Assembly: GCA_002451155.1 (NCBI GenBank) | Contig: DKBG01000158.1 | Span: 1 to 7,364, forward strand | DNA from: Ignavibacteria bacterium UBA6906 | GTDB lineage: Bacteria > Bacteroidota > Ignavibacteria > UBA10030 > UBA6906 | DNA length: 7,364 bases | Direction of reading: 5' to 3' | Part shown: positions 5,415 through 7,364 of the stretch, piece after piece | Position numbering within the stretch: position 1 is the stretch's first letter | Layout of the letters: every line of letters starts with the position of its first letter | The notes under the pieces: model-generated | Told to the model about the DNA's origin: nothing | What the model saw: only the letters and a program-made list of their open reading frames with translations | Database searches by the model: none | Position numbers and translations under genes: made by a program

Positions 5415-5916
5415 GTTCGTCTCCGTCTGGTCTGTGAGAATCCCTGCGTTTAAAAAGTGGGAGGCGAAATTCACGTGCGGTCGCTTCAGCCAGCCGGTCA
5501 CCTTCCGCACTAAACGTCCAGGTGTACAGCGCCCTGATCTCATGTCGATCCAGCATAGAGCGGATGGCCCGACGGATCAGGCCTCTGGCGAGGCCCTTCC
5601 CTCGCTGCTCCGGTAGGACGAGGGCCGAGCAGAGGTAGAGCGCGTCATAGCGCGTGCCCGGTTCTGTTTGATCCAGCAGGTCTTGTTCGGAGATCCGGCA
5701 GTCCAGGAACTCGCGCATCACCCTTCCGCTCGTCGGGATCAGAAGCACCCACGCGATCGGTCCGTCCGAATCCGACTCTTCCATGAGTGTTGATGGATCG
5801 ATCTCCCGGAGCCGTTCCATCGTTTTCTCAGTGATGGACAGCTGCATCGGATCGTTCTTTGTCTGGAAGAACTCCTCCGCGAGCTGTATCATCCTCTCCA
5901 GATTGTTGCCGGCCAT
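5407..5916 (-). CDS. GNAT-family N-acetyltransferase
   Basis: This 169-residue cytoplasmic protein has the Gcn5-related acetyltransferase fold and would use acetyl-CoA (or another acyl-CoA) to acylate an amine. The key evidence is motif A, LYLCSALVLPEQRGKGLARG (93-112). It contains the strand, the pyrophosphate-binding loop Gln/Arg-x-x-Gly-x-Gly/Ala as QRGKGLA, and the following helix GLIRRAIRSML. A beta-strand PIAWVLLIPTSGRVMREFL (53-71) precedes it. The first 50 residues are helical and not diagnostic. Start at 5916, with GAGG and GGGAGGG spanning 5919-5927 upstream. It is the first gene of an operon with the thioesterase (8-base overlap) and the methyltransferase, and is divergent from the M28 peptidase gene. 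The natural substrate cannot be read from the sequence. Confidence 0.85.
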   Translation of the reverse strand: MAGNNLERMIQLAEEFFQTKNDPMQLSITEKTMERLREIDPSTLMEESDSDGPIAWVLLIPTSGRVMREFLDCRISEQDLLDQTEPGTRYDALYLCSALVLPEQRGKGLARGLIRRAIRSMLDRHEIRALYTWTFSAEGDRLAEATAREFRLPLFKRRDSHRPDGDEHG

Positions 5917-6148
5917 TACCCTCCCTCAAAGGTCAAATGTGCTCAATGGTAACGCGAAGGCTGAAGAAAGTAGCGGGGACGGCGGGAGAGATGCAACCCC
6001 GGCAATGGCTGTGCGGTCTGCCGCGGCACCGTTCCGGTGGCGGCTTGATCGGTCCACCAAAAGCCTCCATTTCGGGCCTGGAATCAGGCTTTCCGGGGTT
6101 CCAAACGCAGACCGGCTCCGGCTTAAACCTTCCCGCAATTGGCTGCAT

Positions 6149-6161
6149 CTAATTGGATTAG
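6149..6161. promoter_or_regulatory. Small dyad CTAAT-TGG-ATTAG
   Basis: A perfect five-base inverted repeat around TGG lies about 20 bases before the TTGACA box. AATTGG also occurs directly repeated (6137-6142 and 6151-6156). It could be a regulator site; support is positional only. Confidence 0.25.
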
Positions 6162-6177
6162 AAAGGGACCGCTCCAT

Positions 6178-6195
6178 TTGACACTGGAATCCAGT
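6178..6195 (+). promoter_or_regulatory. TTGACA -35-like box abutting a perfect dyad, upstream of the M28 peptidase
   Basis: TTGACA (6178-6183) matches the sigma-70 -35 consensus. The perfect dyad ACTGGA-A-TCCAGT (6183-6195) begins at its last base and would occupy the spacer, a classic repressor position. At the expected spacing the -10 (CACCTT near 6201) is poor, so the promoter itself is not secure. The box is about 117 bases before the start codon. Confidence 0.35.
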
Positions 6196-6284
6196 CACGC
6201 CACCTTGCCCACAGCAGCACCAGCCGATCTCCCAGCTAGACAGAAGCAATTTCCATTTGTTCCGTTCGTTCCCTGCATTCTACT

Positions 6285-6291
6285 AAGGAGG
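6285..6291 (+). promoter_or_regulatory. Ribosome binding site of the M28 peptidase
   Basis: A full AAGGAGG lies eight bases before the ATG at 6300, which fixes the start of the right-hand gene. Confidence 0.85.
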
Positions 6292-6299
6292 CATCATTC

Positions 6300-7364
6300 A
6301 TGAAGCCATGGTTGGTTTCACTGTTCGTACTTCTGTTGTTCATCTTCGGCCTGCCATTTGCCGATGCACAACAGGAGAAGCTGGACTCCGCGACCGTCGC
6401 GAGAATCAAGGAAGAAGGCCTGAATAATTCGCAGGTTATGGATCTTCTGTCCAATCTCTGTGACGTCTACGGGCCGCGACTTTCCTGGTCACCGGAGTAT
6501 AAGAGAGCGGCAGACTGGGTGAGCAAGAAATTGACCGCATGGGGTGTCCAGAACGTCCACTATGACAACTGGGCGCCGGTGGGCAAGGGCTGGTCACTGG
6601 AGAATTTCTCCGCCATGGTCACTGCACCGGTAGCGTATCCCATCATCGCGTACCCGGCGGCCTGGTCACCCGGGTTTGCAGAAAAGGAGGCTGAGATCGT
6701 CTATCTCGACGTCAAGCAGCTGGCTGACTTCGACAAGTTCAAAGGGAAACTGAAAGGAAAATACGTTCTCATCAGTGATCCGGTGGAAATAACGGCACAC
6801 TTTGACCCGCAGGCGGACCGTCTGGCGGATTCCGCTCTATTGAAATTAGCGAATGCCGACCAGCAGCCGGGGCGTCAGCGTCGTCGATCTCCATACCCGC
6901 GCCGGATTACTGAGAATATCGACTCCGCCCTCGCAGCAGCCCGGCAGACGAACCCGGACATCGACAGCGCGGCGTTCGTCCGCCGCGCGCAGCAGTATCT
7001 GGTGAATCCGCGCAAGCTCGAGTTCGCGAAGAGCGAAGGCGCGATCGCGGCAATTACCGGCGGGCGAGGAGACGGGGGCACAATGATCGTGGCGGCGGCC
7101 TCGGTACCGCAGCCCGCGGGCACGCCGTATAATCAGCGGATCGGTCCGTACGATCCAAAAGCGCCGGAGATCATCCCGCAAGTTGTGTTTGCCGCGGAAC
7201 ACTACAACCGGCTCCTGCGGATGCTCGAGCATGGTCAGAAGGTGAAGCTCGAGATGGAATTGCAGGTGGCGACGACGAAGGCGGATTCAGGATTCAACGT
7301 CATAGGAGAAATCCCCGGAACCGACCTGGCTGACGAAGTGGTAATGGTCGGAGGACATTTCGAC
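6300..7364 (+). CDS. Secreted M28-family zinc aminopeptidase with PA-type insert, 3'-truncated by window edge
   Basis: The frame is open for 355 codons to the window end. The protein begins with a signal peptide: Lys2, a hydrophobic core at 5-18 (LVSLFVLLLFIFGL), and likely cleavage after ADA (21-23). A peptidase N-terminal segment follows, with CDVYGPRLSWSPEYKRAADW (54-73) and WGVQNVHYDNW (81-91). Residues about 110-300 form the insert, consistent with a protease-associated domain (YVLISD at 155-160, GAIAAITGGRGDGG at 247-260). Then NVIGEIPGTDLADEVVMVGGHFD (333-355) is the hallmark entry to the M28 catalytic domain. His353 is the first zinc ligand and Asp355 its partner; the remaining ligands lie beyond the window. 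Members remove N-terminal residues from peptides outside the cytoplasm. An Arg-rich stretch at 189-202 is notable. Start ATG at 6300 with an AAGGAGG site. Confidence 0.92.
   Translation, partial: MKPWLVSLFVLLLFIFGLPFADAQQEKLDSATVARIKEEGLNNSQVMDLLSNLCDVYGPRLSWSPEYKRAADWVSKKLTAWGVQNVHYDNWAPVGKGWSLENFSAMVTAPVAYPIIAYPAAWSPGFAEKEAEIVYLDVKQLADFDKFKGKLKGKYVLISDPVEITAHFDPQADRLADSALLKLANADQQPGRQRRRSPYPRRITENIDSALAAARQTNPDIDSAAFVRRAQQYLVNPRKLEFAKSEGAIAAITGGRGDGGTMIVAAASVPQPAGTPYNQRIGPYDPKAPEIIPQVVFAAEHYNRLLRMLEHGQKVKLEMELQVATTKADSGFNVIGEIPGTDLADEVVMVGGHFD

Larger units (their letters stand above)
5917..6299. other. Divergent intergenic region between the GNAT operon and the M28 peptidase gene
   Basis: This 383-base stretch holds no supportable gene. 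The frames crossing it are Arg/Ser/Pro-rich and unlike protein families I know. It should hold promoters for both directions. Visible elements include GCCTG/CAGGC around 6073-6086, the dyad at 6149-6161, the TTGACA box with adjoining dyad at 6178-6195, and the peptidase ribosome binding site. Confidence 0.6.

Noticed and set aside
5415..5543. Upstream start for the thioesterase at 5543
   Set aside because: It would overlap the acetyltransferase by more than 130 bases. The ATG at 5414 has a ribosome binding site and a typical 8-base coupled overlap.
5926..6249. ORFs on both strands in the divergent gap (for example 107 residues on minus, 97 on plus)
   Set aside because: Low-complexity Arg/Ser/Pro-rich translations with no ribosome binding sites or family motifs; they look like chance open frames in GC-rich DNA.
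6846..7232. Minus-strand 128-residue ORF within the peptidase gene
   Set aside because: It is the antisense shadow of the M28 reading frame, which has a signal peptide, ribosome binding site and family motif.
1..7364. tRNA, rRNA, CRISPR array, riboswitch, prophage or insertion sequence genes; a defence or other multi-gene system
   Set aside because: I looked for clover-leaf and TΨC-like motifs, regular spaced repeats and hallmark mobile or defence proteins, and saw none.

Overview
The window looks like chromosomal DNA of a moderately GC-rich bacterium (mid-to-high 50s percent by eye). Ribosome binding sites are clear Shine-Dalgarno type (GGAGG, GAGGAG, AAGGAGG). I cannot name the lineage. 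The secreted M28 peptidase with its protease-associated insert, the many small single-domain accessory genes and the hairpin-forming intergenic repeats resemble genomes of Acidobacteriota, the FCB group and related uncultured phyla, but that is inference.

Layout. Positions 2-430 (+) hold the end of a thioredoxin-coupled arsenate reductase (ArsC, LMW-phosphatase fold) whose first few codons lie outside the window. A long run of minus-strand genes then faces it. In transcription order these are a GNAT acetyltransferase (5916-5407), a hotdog thioesterase (5414-4971) and a class I SAM methyltransferase (4928-4164), which together form a tight three-gene operon. They are followed by an unrecognised two-helix membrane ORF (3980-3513), a HEAT-repeat protein (3388-2810) paired with a DUF488/YeaO-type protein (2753-2397), an aldo-keto reductase (1967-963), and a doubtful ORF (879-544) that resembles the tail of a cupin domain. 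At the right end a plus-strand gene starts at 6300 and is open to the window edge. It encodes a secreted M28 zinc aminopeptidase, and its start region is divergent from the GNAT operon.

Non-coding content. The 429-base gap between the DUF488 and aldo-keto reductase genes is packed with hairpins. It includes a direct repeat of a two-hairpin unit in which one base pair differs by a compensatory change. A GC-rich hairpin just past the DUF488 stop may be a terminator. The 383-base divergent gap at 5917-6299 has a TTGACA box abutting a perfect dyad. Smaller dyads lie upstream of the HEAT gene and downstream of arsC.

Function. Apart from the GNAT-thioesterase-methyltransferase operon and the HEAT-DUF488 pair, the genes show no obvious common pathway. 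I see no tRNA, rRNA, CRISPR, transposase or phage gene. I do not see a convincing new multi-gene system. The items most worth a second look are the structured repeat, the DUF488 protein that lacks its signature arginines, and the coupled GNAT/thioesterase/methyltransferase operon.
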